A stretch of DNA of 64,000 bases from Acidimicrobiia bacterium (GTDB lineage Bacteria > Actinomycetota > Acidimicrobiia > Spongiisociales > Spongiisociaceae), in the NCBI GenBank assembly GCA_009841105.1, contig VXMM01000043.1, positions 1 through 64,000 of the forward strand, written 5' to 3'. How positions within the stretch are numbered: position 1 is the first letter of the stretch; the number at the start of each line of letters is the position of its first letter. The translations under genes were made by a program, and so were the position numbers. Under the pieces are notes generated by a model that did no database searches, was not told where the DNA came from, and saw nothing but the letters and a program-made list of their open reading frames with translations. Shown here in pieces: positions 1 to 8,374 of the stretch.

Positions 1-138
1 CACCGGGCCCTCCCCCACCGCCACCACCTTGGTCCGAGGCGCGTCCCGCCCTGCCCCGGGTGGGACGTCCTCGAACGATTTGATCCCTCGCACGGCCCGG
101 TCGACGTCGGAACCGCCGGTAATTACGGTATTCAGCAA
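1..138 (-). CDS. Possible 5' part of a gene running off the left edge
   Basis: The minus strand is open from a TTG at 138 to the window edge (46 codons). The peptide reads naturally, with stretches such as VITGGSDVDRAVRGIKSFED and KVVAVGEGP, and it lies 61 bases downstream of the MMPL gene in the same direction. I do not recognise the family from this little sequence. The frame is also open upstream of the TTG, so the start is uncertain. It could be a chance open frame in G+C-rich DNA. Confidence 0.3.
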   Translation of the reverse strand, partial: MLNTVITGGSDVDRAVRGIKSFEDVPPGAGRDAPRTKVVAVGEGPV

Positions 139-199
139 CTTACAGCGAGGGTGTGACGAGTTTTCAACTCCCGACCGCCGGGCAGCGGGCGCCGGCGCT

Positions 200-2422
200 C
201 TAGGGCGAGGACTTGAGGCGGGAGGGCCACCAGTTCCAGCGGCCGAGCAGGGATACCAGTGACGGGACTATCAGGGTCCGGGTGATGAACGTGTCCATCA
301 GCACCCCTATCGCGACCCCGAAGCCGAGCTGCAGCAGATCCTGGAGGGGCAGGGTCATGAGGGCGGAGAAGGTGCCGGCCAGGATGATGCCCGCCGAGGT
401 GATGACCGGTCCGGTGCGGGCCAGGGCATGGCGGGTCGCCTCTCCGAGCGGGGCCTTCCTCGCCTCCTCGCGGATGCGCGACATCAGGTAGATGTTGTAG
501 TCGACGCTCAGAGCGTTGAGGAACACGAACAGGTAGAACGGGACCGCCGGACCGATCCCGGAGTGACCCGCCAGGACGATGAACACCACCGTCACCAGCC
601 CGAGCGTCGCGAAGTAGGTGAAGGCGATCGTGGCCATCAGGTAGATGGGAGCGATCAGCGAGCGCAGCAGCAACGCCAGGACCACGCCGATGGCCAGGAG
701 GATGAGCGGGAGCACCACGAGTGAGTCCCGGTCGCCCGCCGTCCTGGTGTCGTAGGCCTCGGCCGTGTCCCCGCCCATCAGCACGCTCCCGGCATCCAGG
801 CCCAGCGCCGCGGCGTGGTTGCGGGCGAAGGAGCGCAACCCGGGCAGGGCGTCGAGAGCCTCCTCGGAGAATGGTCTCGCCTCCAGCACTATCTCGATGC
901 GGGCCGCTCCCCCGTCGGCGGACACGAACCGCATCCCGCTCCCCGGCGGCAGCCGGGATACATCGGGACCCTGCGCGCCGAAGGGCCTGCTCGGGCCGGA
1001 GGCGTCGGAAATGGCCGGATGGGTGGCGAGTCGGAGCGTGAGGGTGTCCAGCTTCTCCATGGCGGAAGGATCGGGCACGCTCTCGCCCGGAGGCAGGTCT
1101 ACGTAAAGCTGGGTCGGCGACAGCTTCCCGCCCGGGAATCCGCCCCGCAACAGCTCGAAGCTACGGACCGATTCCGCATTCCGCGGCAGGCTCTCGAGCT
1201 GGTCGTAGTTGGCGCGGTACGGGGCCAGGCCCGCCACCAGCACGGCGAGGCCGGCACACGTCACGGCCAGGGTCACTCCCGGCCTGCGGAGGACGACCGC
1301 TCCGACCCGGCCGTACACGCTGCGCCGCCAGTCGGCCCGCTTCGGGTCCTCGGCCTCCAGCCTGGGCTGGCGGGGCCAGAAGGCGCGCCTGCCGATGATC
1401 GTCAACGCCGCGGGGATGAGGGTGAGCGCGGCCAGCATCATCAATGCGACGGCGAGAGCGATGACGGGGCCTAATGCCTGGTAGGAACGCAGCGACGCGA
1501 GCCAGAGCGCCGCGCAGGCGACCAGGATCGTCATGCCCGCCGAGGCGACCGCCCTGCCCACGCCGCGCATGGTCCTTCGCATCGCCTCGTGCCGGTCCTC
1601 GTGGCGGGTCAGCTCCTCCCGGAACCGGGCCGAGACGAAGAGCACGTAGTCGGTGCCCGTGCCGAAGAGGACCACGGTCATGATGCCGGTGGTCTGACCC
1701 GAGACGGGTATCCCGTAGCGGAGCGCGTACCAGGCGGCGATGGCGCCGGCCATCTGGAAGACCAGCCCTACCCCCAGCAACGGGATCGTGGCCATGATCG
1801 GGGAGCGGTAGATGATGATCAGCAACACCAGCACCAGCACGACCGTCACCAGTAGCAGCAGGGTGTCGATCGTCGCGAACACCCCGATCAGGTCGACTAT
1901 GAGACCTCCGGGTCCCCCGGCGGCGACCTCCACCCCGCTGATGCCGTATGCCGCCGAGCGGTCCCTGATGGCCTCGACCGTGTCGCCGAAGGCCGGGTCG
2001 GACGGTTCGCCGACCACCTCCGCGAACACATACATGACGGTGCTGTCGGGAGACACCAGGCCGAACCGCTGACCCATGACCGGGTCGGGGCCGAGCACCT
2101 GGCCGACGTTGTCAGGCGCATCCGGGCCCGACAGCCAGCCGGCTAGGTCGGCGGCCGCCTCGAAGGTGGGAGAACCGAGACCCTCCGGTTGCGAGAACAC
2201 GATCAATACCGGGGTCCCCGCCGCCGGGAAACGCTCCTGGGCGAACCGGAAGGCCCTGGTCGCCTCTGCGTCCCTCGGCAGGAACAACGCCTGCTCGTTC
2301 TCGTTGGCCTCGTCCAGCCGGGGGAGCTGCGATATCAGAGCGCCGGCGACGATCACCCAGATGGCGACCGTCACCCACTTTCCACGCCGGCTCGAGGCGA
2401 AGTCGGTCAGACGCCCCAGCAC
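200..2422 (-). CDS. MMPL-family RND membrane transporter
   Basis: A 740-residue inner-membrane protein of the MMPL branch of the RND superfamily, which moves lipids or hydrophobic compounds using the proton gradient. One transmembrane helix lies near residues 16-33, followed by an extracytoplasmic loop and a helix bundle with the typical GTGTDYVLFVSARFREEL stretch near residue 255. The second half repeats this plan, with SVDYNIYLMSRIREEA near residue 640. The length fits the family. The GTG start at 2422 has a GGGAG-like ribosome site just upstream. The gene is divergent from the vapBC-like pair. The substrate cannot be read from the sequence. Confidence 0.93.
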   Translation of the reverse strand: MLGRLTDFASSRRGKWVTVAIWVIVAGALISQLPRLDEANENEQALFLPRDAEATRAFRFAQERFPAAGTPVLIVFSQPEGLGSPTFEAAADLAGWLSGPDAPDNVGQVLGPDPVMGQRFGLVSPDSTVMYVFAEVVGEPSDPAFGDTVEAIRDRSAAYGISGVEVAAGGPGGLIVDLIGVFATIDTLLLLVTVVLVLVLLIIIYRSPIMATIPLLGVGLVFQMAGAIAAWYALRYGIPVSGQTTGIMTVVLFGTGTDYVLFVSARFREELTRHEDRHEAMRRTMRGVGRAVASAGMTILVACAALWLASLRSYQALGPVIALAVALMMLAALTLIPAALTIIGRRAFWPRQPRLEAEDPKRADWRRSVYGRVGAVVLRRPGVTLAVTCAGLAVLVAGLAPYRANYDQLESLPRNAESVRSFELLRGGFPGGKLSPTQLYVDLPPGESVPDPSAMEKLDTLTLRLATHPAISDASGPSRPFGAQGPDVSRLPPGSGMRFVSADGGAARIEIVLEARPFSEEALDALPGLRSFARNHAAALGLDAGSVLMGGDTAEAYDTRTAGDRDSLVVLPLILLAIGVVLALLLRSLIAPIYLMATIAFTYFATLGLVTVVFIVLAGHSGIGPAVPFYLFVFLNALSVDYNIYLMSRIREEARKAPLGEATRHALARTGPVITSAGIILAGTFSALMTLPLQDLLQLGFGVAIGVLMDTFITRTLIVPSLVSLLGRWNWWPSRLKSSP

Positions 2423-2563
2423 TTCACCGGCTCCCTTGACGGGCCCCGCTCAGGTAACAGCCGGCCCGCGCGTTTCCTGGATTCATCCGCGAAAGAGGCT
2501 AACGCACAACGGAGAAGCCCCCAGCGCAGGCACCCGTGGTCGGGCAAACGCCGGGCTGGTTAT

Positions 2564-2592
2564 GGTCAGAAAAATATGACTACAATTGTGGG
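2564..2592 (+). promoter_or_regulatory. Candidate vapBC promoter with operator palindrome
   Basis: TACAAT at 2581-2586 is a good -10 hexamer and ends exactly six bases before the ATG at 2593, which predicts a leaderless or nearly leaderless transcript. The palindrome ACAATTGT (2582-2589) overlaps it, and a GTCA/TGAC inverted pair (2565-2568, 2577-2580) lies just upstream. Either could bind the antitoxin. The -35 region is weak. Confidence 0.45.
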
Positions 2593-2880
2593 ATGGCTAC
2601 CTCAGGATTCTCCCCGGCGGAACGGGCTGTGCCCGCCGGGGAGTTCAAGACGAACTGCCTGCGCCTCATGGACGAGATACAGGAAACCGGGATAGAGATC
2701 GTGGTCACCAAGCACCGCCGGCCGGTCGTGAAGGTGAGCCCGTTCCGCGAAATGCCGCCCAGGCTGGTCGGATCTAGCAAGGGTCAGCTGCGGATACTGG
2801 CCGACATCGACAGCGACCCCGCCATCCCCGCTGAAGACTGGGACATGCTCGCCGATCCCGACCATCGGGAACGGCTGTGA
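2593..2880 (+). CDS. Type II antitoxin, Phd/YefM (VapB-like)
   Basis: A 95-residue antitoxin that should neutralise the PIN toxin encoded 19 bases downstream and repress its own promoter. The Phd/YefM signature is clear: a conserved (A)GEFKTNCLRLMDEI helix, then IEIVVTKHRRPVVKVSPF, the strand pair that ends in the usual P-V-V/A-x-(I/V) motif. The acidic C-terminal tail (residues about 65-95) is the expected toxin-binding region. I chose the ATG at 2593 over an upstream in-frame codon at 2536, because the family starts here and a -10 box sits six bases ahead of it. Confidence 0.85.
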   Translation: MATSGFSPAERAVPAGEFKTNCLRLMDEIQETGIEIVVTKHRRPVVKVSPFREMPPRLVGSSKGQLRILADIDSDPAIPAEDWDMLADPDHRERL

Positions 2881-2899
2881 CCGTCCATGAGCGACATCT

Positions 2900-3331
2900 A
2901 TGAACCTTCTCCTGGACACCAACGTCCTGCTCCGGCTCGCCATTGACAGCGGCAGTATCACCGAAGGCTTCAAGGAGGACACCCAGTCCCGACTCGCCGA
3001 CGGCGGTATTGCGGTGTCAACGATGACGTTCGTGGAGACCACCCGGCTGCATCATCACGGACGCATCGACCTGGGATGCCACCCGGCCGTCTGGCGCCGC
3101 GAGATGCTGCGATCGGGCCTGCGGGAGATACCCATCGGAGGCGACATCACCGTCGAGTCGGTACTGCTGATGAACACCGGATTCCACAGCGACCCTGCCG
3201 ACCAGTTGATCGTGGCCACCGCCATGATCTCAGGCATGCGTCTGGCCACAACGGACCGGCGCATCATCGCCTGGGCGAAACAGACCCGGCTCCTCCCCCT
3301 AGTAGACGCCACCGCCGAGTCCCGCAGCTAG
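2900..3331 (+). CDS. vapC: PIN-domain ribonuclease toxin VapC
   Basis: A 143-residue PIN-domain protein, expected to be a magnesium-dependent endoribonuclease held inactive by the antitoxin encoded just upstream. The first acidic residue lies in LLLDTNVLL at the N-terminus, and the C-terminal block SDPADQLIVATAMISG followed by LATTDRRIIAW holds the other conserved acidic residues and the PIN fold's last strands. The length is normal for VapC. It shares an operon with the antitoxin gene, with a 19-base gap. The reading frame is intact and no catalytic residue appears lost. Confidence 0.88.
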   Translation: MNLLLDTNVLLRLAIDSGSITEGFKEDTQSRLADGGIAVSTMTFVETTRLHHHGRIDLGCHPAVWRREMLRSGLREIPIGGDITVESVLLMNTGFHSDPADQLIVATAMISGMRLATTDRRIIAWAKQTRLLPLVDATAESRS

Positions 3332-3526
3332 AGCGCCGACACGCTCCCTCGGCCGGAATCTTCCCCACTTCGTCGATCCCCCGGATCCTCGACTCCTGCC
3401 TGACAACCCCGGGTCCCGGGATTCGGGTCCGGTGTCCGTAGCTCGGGGGAGGGCACCGTGCCGGGTAATCCGTGGGGATCCGGCGGGGCCGGGAACCTTG
3501 GAGGGGGTCGGCGTCGTCTGAGAACC

Positions 3527-5056
3527 ATGATGAGAACAACACCTGCCCCCACCCGAACCCTGATAGTGCTGCTGGCGGTCGTCACCCTCCTGGCGGGCGC
3601 CTGCAGCTCCGAAAGCACCGACGAGCCTGCCGCGACGACTGACGGACCTGCTGTGACGACCGCTGCGCCGGCGGAAACAAGCCGACCGTCCGTCACTGCC
3701 GCGCCCGCGCCCGAACCATCGGATGCGGGCGATACCGCCATGACCACCGACGATGGATGGATCGCGGTAGAACCCGACCGGCACACAGGTGACGGGGCAG
3801 CCCTCGCAGAGGAAGCGGCGGAGGCAGCGATGGCGGAAGCGGAGATGGCCGTCGAGGAGTCCGCGTCCGCCGCAGCCCGAGCAGCGACTTCGGCCTCGGC
3901 AGCCCCTGCCACCACGGCAGCCCCAGCCGCCGTCACGGAAGATGAGATTGTCCACGAATCGGATGAGATCGTCCACGAGTCGGAACAACTCCAGACGAGG
4001 CTCACGGGCGGGTCGATCGACGACAACGAGCGCTTCGAGGACTACCTGGCCTACCGCGCCGACTTCTACCGCCTCGGCATCCAGGTGCGCGACCTCGACC
4101 CCACCGGACGCATAGTGGTGACGGTGACCGGCGCGGGCGGCCTCCCGGTGGCCGGCGCCGAGGTCCTGGTGACCGCAGGCCAGGTAGGGGTGGGCCTGCG
4201 GACCACCGCCGACGGCACGGTCCGCTTCCACCCCGAGGCCTACGAGTTGGGCGACGGGCCGTTCACCGTGCGCGCCGGAAGTGCGAGCACGACCGCCGAG
4301 CGGGGCGAGAGCGGCGCCCTCGAGACCTCCCTGCCGACCGCGGCCGGCGAGACCGTCGCCCTCGACGTCCTGTTCCTGCTCGACGCCACCGGCTCGATGG
4401 AGGACGAGATCCACCAGCTCAAGATCACGATCGACGAGGTGGCCCACCGCATCCACCGGCTCCCCGGTGACGTGGACGTGCGCCTGGGCATGACCATTTA
4501 CCGCGACGAGGGCGACGAGTTCCTCAACCGGACCTTCGACTTCACCCCCGACATCCAGGCCTTCTCCGAGGCCCTCTCGATGGTCGTGGCCGCCGACGGA
4601 GGCGACAATCCCGAAGCCCTCGACGAGGCGCTCGCCGCCGCCCTGTCCCAACCGTCGTGGCGGTCCGCCGCCGACACGGTCCAGCTGGTCTTCCTGGTGG
4701 CCGACGCGCCCCCGCAGGTACTGCGGCAGGTCCCGGTGCCCTACACCGACTCGATGCGAGACGCGGCCCGGCGGGGGATCAAGATCTTCCCGGTGTCGTC
4801 GTCCGGCACCGACGACCAGGCCGAGTTCGTGTTCCGCCAGCTCGCCCAGTTCACCGGCGCCCGCTACGTGTTCCTCACCTACGGCGCCGCAGGCCGCGCC
4901 ACCGGCTCAGCCACCGACATCGACCAGCGCGACTACGAGGAACTGTCCCTGGACGACCTGATAGTGCGCCTGGTCGCCGAGGAACTGGCCGACCTGCTCG
5001 GCCCGACGGACTCCGAGACTCCGGAGACAACCGAGAACGACCAGCAAGGCAACTGA
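3527..5056 (+). CDS. von Willebrand factor A domain lipoprotein
   Basis: A secreted lipoprotein of about 509 residues. The signal peptide ends in a lipobox (LLAGAC), so the mature N-terminus should be lipid-anchored outside the membrane. A long Ala/Thr/Glu-rich linker follows (to about residue 165), then a short beta-sandwich-like segment, and a vWA domain at about 275-480 whose metal site starts FLLDATGSMEDEI (a DxTxS variant of the MIDAS motif). Such domains bind proteins through a metal ion; the partner is unknown. Start: adjacent ATG codons at 3527 and 3530 fit the signal peptide, while the in-frame codon at 3458 would add 23 unlikely residues. Confidence 0.85.
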   Translation: MMRTTPAPTRTLIVLLAVVTLLAGACSSESTDEPAATTDGPAVTTAAPAETSRPSVTAAPAPEPSDAGDTAMTTDDGWIAVEPDRHTGDGAALAEEAAEAAMAEAEMAVEESASAAARAATSASAAPATTAAPAAVTEDEIVHESDEIVHESEQLQTRLTGGSIDDNERFEDYLAYRADFYRLGIQVRDLDPTGRIVVTVTGAGGLPVAGAEVLVTAGQVGVGLRTTADGTVRFHPEAYELGDGPFTVRAGSASTTAERGESGALETSLPTAAGETVALDVLFLLDATGSMEDEIHQLKITIDEVAHRIHRLPGDVDVRLGMTIYRDEGDEFLNRTFDFTPDIQAFSEALSMVVAADGGDNPEALDEALAAALSQPSWRSAADTVQLVFLVADAPPQVLRQVPVPYTDSMRDAARRGIKIFPVSSSGTDDQAEFVFRQLAQFTGARYVFLTYGAAGRATGSATDIDQRDYEELSLDDLIVRLVAEELADLLGPTDSETPETTENDQQGN

Positions 5057-5096
5057 AGCCATCTTCGGCCGTTATGGCCAGTCCGGGTCGATATTA

Positions 5097-5116
5097 GTAC
5101 CGGTACACGGTACACT
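5097..5116 (+). promoter_or_regulatory. Candidate higBA operator/promoter
   Basis: The perfect palindrome GTACCGGTAC lies at 5097-5106, and the octamer CGGTACAC occurs twice (5101-5108 and 5108-5115). TACACT at 5111-5116 could be a -10 box, although it sits very close to the assumed GTG start. The same palindrome occurs at 7058-7067 ahead of another small gene. Binding by the HigA-type repressor is inference. Confidence 0.4.
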
Positions 5117-5117
5117 A

Positions 5118-5403
5118 GTGGCCGTAATCAGGACCATTCGCCACCGAGGGCTCAGGAGAGCACACGAACGTGGAGACTTTCGTAGGGTTCATACGACGCA
5201 TCAGGTGCGGATCGCGACCAATATTGTCAGACCTTGACGTGGCCGAGAAGGTCACTGACCTTGATCTGCCTACTTACCAGCTCCACCGACTCAAAGGGGA
5301 CCTAGCGGGTTTCTGGAGCGTTCGTGTGTCGCGTAACTGGCGAATCGTCTTCAGGTTCGACGAGGGTGACGCCTATGACGTGAACCTGGTCGACTACCAC
5401 TAA
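5118..5403 (+). CDS. higB: HigB/RelE-type toxin, interrupted by one extra base
   Basis: This is a HigB-type ribosome-dependent mRNA interferase gene whose halves lie in two frames. From the GTG at 5118 the first frame gives the family N-terminus ([20 protein letters not shown]) and stops at TGA 5235-5237. The other frame continues the family from [13 protein letters not shown] through [16 protein letters not shown] and [16 protein letters not shown] to the end. The total is 286 bases, one more than a multiple of three, so one extra base near 5232 explains it. A short open frame from GTG 5170 gives only the C-terminal part with an unrelated start. Sequence error, mutation and +1 frameshifting at CCT-TGA all remain possible. 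It is followed by higA, 16 bases on. Confidence 0.75.
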
Positions 5404-5419
5404 GAAGGGAGCGAGAACG

Positions 5420-5725
5420 ATGGTATCGGAGTATCCCACGCATCCCGGGGTCAGCATCCGGGAGGGATGCCTGGAGGGGGAAATGACCGTGACGGAAGCG
5501 GCACGAATGCTCGGTGTAGCCCGACACACCTTGTCGCGTGTCCTCAACGGCCACGCCGGGATCTCACCGGAAATGGCAATACGGCTCGAGAAGGTCGGCT
5601 GGTCCAACGCCGAGTTCTGGATGCGCCGCCAAGCTGCGTACGACCTTGCGCAAGCCCGGCTTCGCGACACCGAGATCGTCGTAGGACCTGTCGAACCACC
5701 CGTCCCCGCATTCACCAACCCATAG
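5420..5725 (+). CDS. higA: HigA-type antitoxin (XRE helix-turn-helix)
   Basis: A 101-residue antitoxin and autorepressor paired with the HigB-type toxin just upstream. The family opening [12 protein letters not shown] is followed by the helix-turn-helix [23 protein letters not shown] and then [34 protein letters not shown], all typical of HigA. A strong ribosome site (AAGGGAGCGAG) precedes the ATG at 5420. The antitoxin is intact while its toxin is split, which is the survivable way round for such a pair. Confidence 0.9.
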   Translation: MVSEYPTHPGVSIREGCLEGEMTVTEAARMLGVARHTLSRVLNGHAGISPEMAIRLEKVGWSNAEFWMRRQAAYDLAQARLRDTEIVVGPVEPPVPAFTNP

Positions 5726-5833
5726 GCCTCGGCCAGGCAGATAGCGGGATTGCGGACCTGCCGCCACTGCTGCAGGTTCTTTGCCCGAAGCATTGGCTAA
5801 GGCTGTGGGAACGAAGATCCATCCGCCTTGGCG

Positions 5834-6807
5834 TTATGAGTCGGCCGGAGACGGACTAGGTCCGAAGAGCGTAGCCTGCTTCGGAGGCGAGCCCTGTTCC
5901 AGATCGGATCGGGCACCACCCAGGACCTGGTCGAGATCCGCTGTGTCGGTCAGGGGTAGGGCGCCTCTCCGCTCGAGCGGATCGTTGCCGGGGCCCTCTC
6001 CGCTTCCCCTCCACACCGCCACCCGGCAGTAGTCGCCTCTGATGGCCTCCGTCGCGCCCGTCCAGGTTCCGCCCGAGCCGTTGTCGGCAGCGACCGCCAC
6101 GGTCACGTCCGACAACGCGTAGATGAGCTTGTTGCGGCCCATCGCCTTGCCGACCGAGAGGGCGAGTCCGGAGCGTAAGGGGAGCACATCACCGTCCGCC
6201 CGTCTTGGACAGCCTGCCGCACGCCGGGAGACCTCAGCGTCCGGACGAGCGAGTGGGCCGGGACTCCGACCACGGTTCCTCCGGCCTGGAATGCCGCGCT
6301 CATCGCCAGCTGGTCGACTCCCCGTGCCGCGCCCGAGATGAGAGGAAGCCCAAGCGACGCAGCCTGCCGCCCCAGCGCCTTGGCAACTTCGGCACCCTCC
6401 TTGCTCACGTTGCGGCTTCCGACGACACCGACACCAGACTGATCTAGGAACTCCAAAGCCCCGGCGGCATGGAGGATCGCCGGCCTCTTCGATCCGAGCC
6501 TCGCATGCAAGCGCCGTGGATAGCCCTCGTCGAACGGCGTCAGCGTCGCTATTCCAGACTGGTCGAGCCGGTCCAACTCGAAGGCCATCGCGACACCCCG
6601 CGAAAGGAGTCCCACCACGCGGGCCACCACGTCCTCCGCCAGCCCGGAGCCGATCAGATCGTCCTCGGACCTTCCGGGTAGACCACCCGGATCCCCAACC
6701 TGATCGACCAGGCGCCAGAACTGCGAAGCATTGAGAGGAGCCACGCCGTCCCGCGCCATCCTGCTCACCAGGAGGATGGTCGCCAGCGAGTCGTCGTTCC
6801 GCATCAA
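5834..6807 (-). pseudogene. dprA/smf-like gene split by a one-base deletion
   Basis: The product resembles DprA/Smf proteins, which bind single-stranded DNA and load RecA. The first frame (start 6807) carries the Rossmann-like core: SGVGVVGSRNVSKEGAEVAK, GLPLISGAARGVDQLAMSAA and GGTVVGVPAHSL. It loses register after SPYAPDSP near 6165. The neighbouring frame then continues the family with SVGKAMGRNKLIYALSDVTV and GGTWTGATEAIRGDYCRVAV, ending at 5834. The total is 974 bases, one short of a multiple of three, as expected for a single lost base (CCC-TTC to CCC-TC). The rejoined product would be about 324 residues. It may be intact in the living organism if the base was lost in sequencing. No competence genes are nearby. 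Confidence 0.8.
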
Positions 6808-7057
6808 ACCGACCTCCCCGCGGCCCCGTCTTCCTCAGTGCTGTTGAGGGTCGCAGCCCGAGTCGGACACCCGCGGTCCCCTCAATCTGCCCACGCACAC
6901 CTCGCGCATCTCCTCAGGAAACGTAACTACGTGTTGTGACACGAGCAACGCCACATCGCTCAAGCGGCTCGATGTCGGCCCGCGGCACCATCTGACCAGG
7001 CCGGGCGTGGGACTTGGTGAGCAGCCGTATGGACAGAGGTCGGGTGGCCGGTCTGCT

Positions 7058-7077
7058 GTACCGGTACCATACGTGCG
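7058..7077 (+). promoter_or_regulatory. Candidate promoter with GTACCGGTAC palindrome
   Basis: The palindrome at 7058-7067 is identical to the one at 5097-5106 ahead of higB. It overlaps TACCAT (7065-7070), a possible -10 box ending seven bases before the GTG at 7078. No convincing -35 hexamer is visible. Confidence 0.35.
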
Positions 7078-7407
7078 GTGATGAGTTCCTCTAGTTCAGC
7101 CCGTCCAACTGCCTGGTACCGGCCCGTAGCCGTACCCGACGATGTTGACACCCCTTGGGTGGTCAAGGCGAGCGGCCGGATCGAGTTGCCGCGCCATGTT
7201 CGCTGGAGCGGAGATCGGGTGTACGACCTCGACGATGTAGCGGACCGCATTTCCGTGTACAAGCAGGTGCTGTCCCATGGCGTCGCCGAGGATGTCCGCC
7301 GGTTCATCCAGGTTGAGGAACTCGCTCGTTTGTGGCGCCAGATGATCTTGCCCTCGTATGTGAGAGACGTGTGGGGGCCATCGTTACACCGGCGCGGCCT
7401 CCTATAG
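7078..7407 (+). CDS. Small hypothetical protein, possibly antitoxin-like
   Basis: I do not recognise this 109-residue protein with certainty. It is soluble, has no signal peptide, and contains the ordered segment WVVKASGRIELPRHVRWSG followed by VYDLDDVADRISVYKQVLSH and an acidic, helical C-terminal half. The codon pattern and readable protein support a real gene. GTG 7078 and ATG 7081 are both possible starts. Its position among three toxin-antitoxin loci, and a promoter palindrome shared with higBA, suggest an antitoxin or regulator, but no toxin gene follows it: only 66 bases separate it from the convergent tacT. Confidence 0.55.
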   Translation: MMSSSSSARPTAWYRPVAVPDDVDTPWVVKASGRIELPRHVRWSGDRVYDLDDVADRISVYKQVLSHGVAEDVRRFIQVEELARLWRQMILPSYVRDVWGPSLHRRGLL

Positions 7408-7473
7408 AGGAACGGGATGCGGTCGCCCTTCCGTTCGCTGTAAGTGCCGGTGTCTACCGGGAATGGGGCAGTC

Positions 7474-7962
7474 TCAGGGTCGGATGTCTTTGATCAAGAG
7501 CATGAGCGTTAGGTCGTCTATGGGGGAAGGCTCGAATCCCCAGCGCGTGTAGAAACCGGCTGCTCTTCGGTCTTTGGCATGGACCAGTACCAGACGGAGT
7601 CCGGTCAGGTCGGCCACTTCGAGGGCCTTGAGCAGGAAGTGTTTGAGCAGCGCTGCAGCGAGGCCCTTCCCCTGATGCTCGCGGTCGATGGCGAGCCGGC
7701 CCAAGAGCATGGCGGGGAGCGGATCGGGCTGGTTGCGCGCCGCTCGTCCGGTCGCTTCCACCCTGGCTACGACTGCTGTGGCCGATGCGTAATACCCGAC
7801 CACCCGGGTGCTGTCCGTGACCACCCAGGTGCGGCTCGATCCTTCTCGCTGGTTGCGCAGTGCCCGGCGCTGTAGCCACTCATTGAGCGCTTCGTTGCCA
7901 CAGTCGAACCCCTCTACGTCGTGGGACGCTTCCAGCGGTTCCGGACCCCGATAGGGCCTCAC
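7474..7962 (-). CDS. tacT: GNAT acetyltransferase toxin (TacT-like)
   Basis: A 162-residue GNAT-fold protein of the TacT/AtaT type, which blocks translation by acetylating the amino group of charged tRNA. Visible features are the family opening (GPEPLEASHDVEGFDCGNEA), the strand-turn with TWVVTDSTRVVGYYA, the acetyl-CoA loop in LGRLAIDREHQGKGLAAALL, and the C-terminal FYTRWGFEP. The GTG at 7962 gives a four-base overlap (GTGA) with the end of the antitoxin gene. The longer open frame up to 8055 would overlap the antitoxin by nearly 100 bases and lacks family sequence. It is co-transcribed with, and downstream of, the antitoxin gene. Confidence 0.87.
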   Translation of the reverse strand: MRPYRGPEPLEASHDVEGFDCGNEALNEWLQRRALRNQREGSSRTWVVTDSTRVVGYYASATAVVARVEATGRAARNQPDPLPAMLLGRLAIDREHQGKGLAAALLKHFLLKALEVADLTGLRLVLVHAKDRRAAGFYTRWGFEPSPIDDLTLMLLIKDIRP

Positions 7963-8231
7963 CCCGAGTCGAGGATCGAGGGCTCGGCCAACAACGCGGC
8001 GATCCTGGGCTTGGCCGCCGGTGGCCGGTCGAGCATCTCTTGTAGTTCCTCCCATACCTGCGGGGATACCGCGAAGACACGCCGGTCGGCAAGGTCATCG
8101 GCAGCCGCCGCCACGGCGCAGCCGACCACGTATTCGTTCAGTGACATCCCGGTAGCCTTCAGCACTCGGCGCACGATCGTGTCCTGGGCCGGTGTCACAC
8201 GGAGCGACCACCGCCTGGTCTTCGTATCCAT
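7959..8231 (-). CDS. tacA: Ribbon-helix-helix antitoxin (TacA/DUF1778-like)
   Basis: A 90-residue antitoxin for the GNAT toxin. The N-terminal ribbon-helix-helix segment (RRWSLRVTPAQDTIVRRVLK, then GMSLNEYVVGCAV) should bind the promoter. The C-terminal part (FAVSPQVWEELQEMLDRPP) matches the usual toxin-wrapping helix. I chose the ATG at 8231 because the family starts here and TACACT ends six bases upstream. The longer open frame to 8339 runs through the operator. Its stop overlaps the toxin start. Confidence 0.83.
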   Translation of the reverse strand: MDTKTRRWSLRVTPAQDTIVRRVLKATGMSLNEYVVGCAVAAAADDLADRRVFAVSPQVWEELQEMLDRPPAAKPRIAALLAEPSILDSG

Positions 8232-8237
8232 GCCGGT

Positions 8238-8266
8238 AGTGTACGCCGAACCGACGTACACGACAA
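8238..8266 (-). promoter_or_regulatory. tacAT promoter and operator
   Basis: Read on the minus strand, TTGTCG (8266-8261), a 17-base spacer and TACACT (8243-8238) form a good promoter, and the -10 box ends six bases before the ATG at 8231. A perfect inverted repeat, GTGTACG (8239-8245) and CGTACAC (8255-8261), spans spacer and -10. It is well placed for autorepression by the ribbon-helix-helix antitoxin (inference). Confidence 0.6.
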
Positions 8267-8374
8267 GCCCCCTTTTGCTCTCCGATCGGAAGCGTTTCCG
8301 GACGCTGCTCCGCTGAGTCGGCCAGGAAGGCTTTCCCAAATCCTGGACACATCACCACGGGGCCGGATCCGAGC

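Noticed and set aside
3299-4651. A 450-codon minus-strand open frame
   Set aside because: Antisense shadow of the von Willebrand lipoprotein gene; Gly/Arg/Val-rich with no recognisable protein.
5170-5403. A short, intact HigB starting at GTG 5170
   Set aside because: Its first 22 residues do not match the family, while the overlapping frame from 5118 supplies the correct N-terminus, so this start is probably an artefact of the frameshift.
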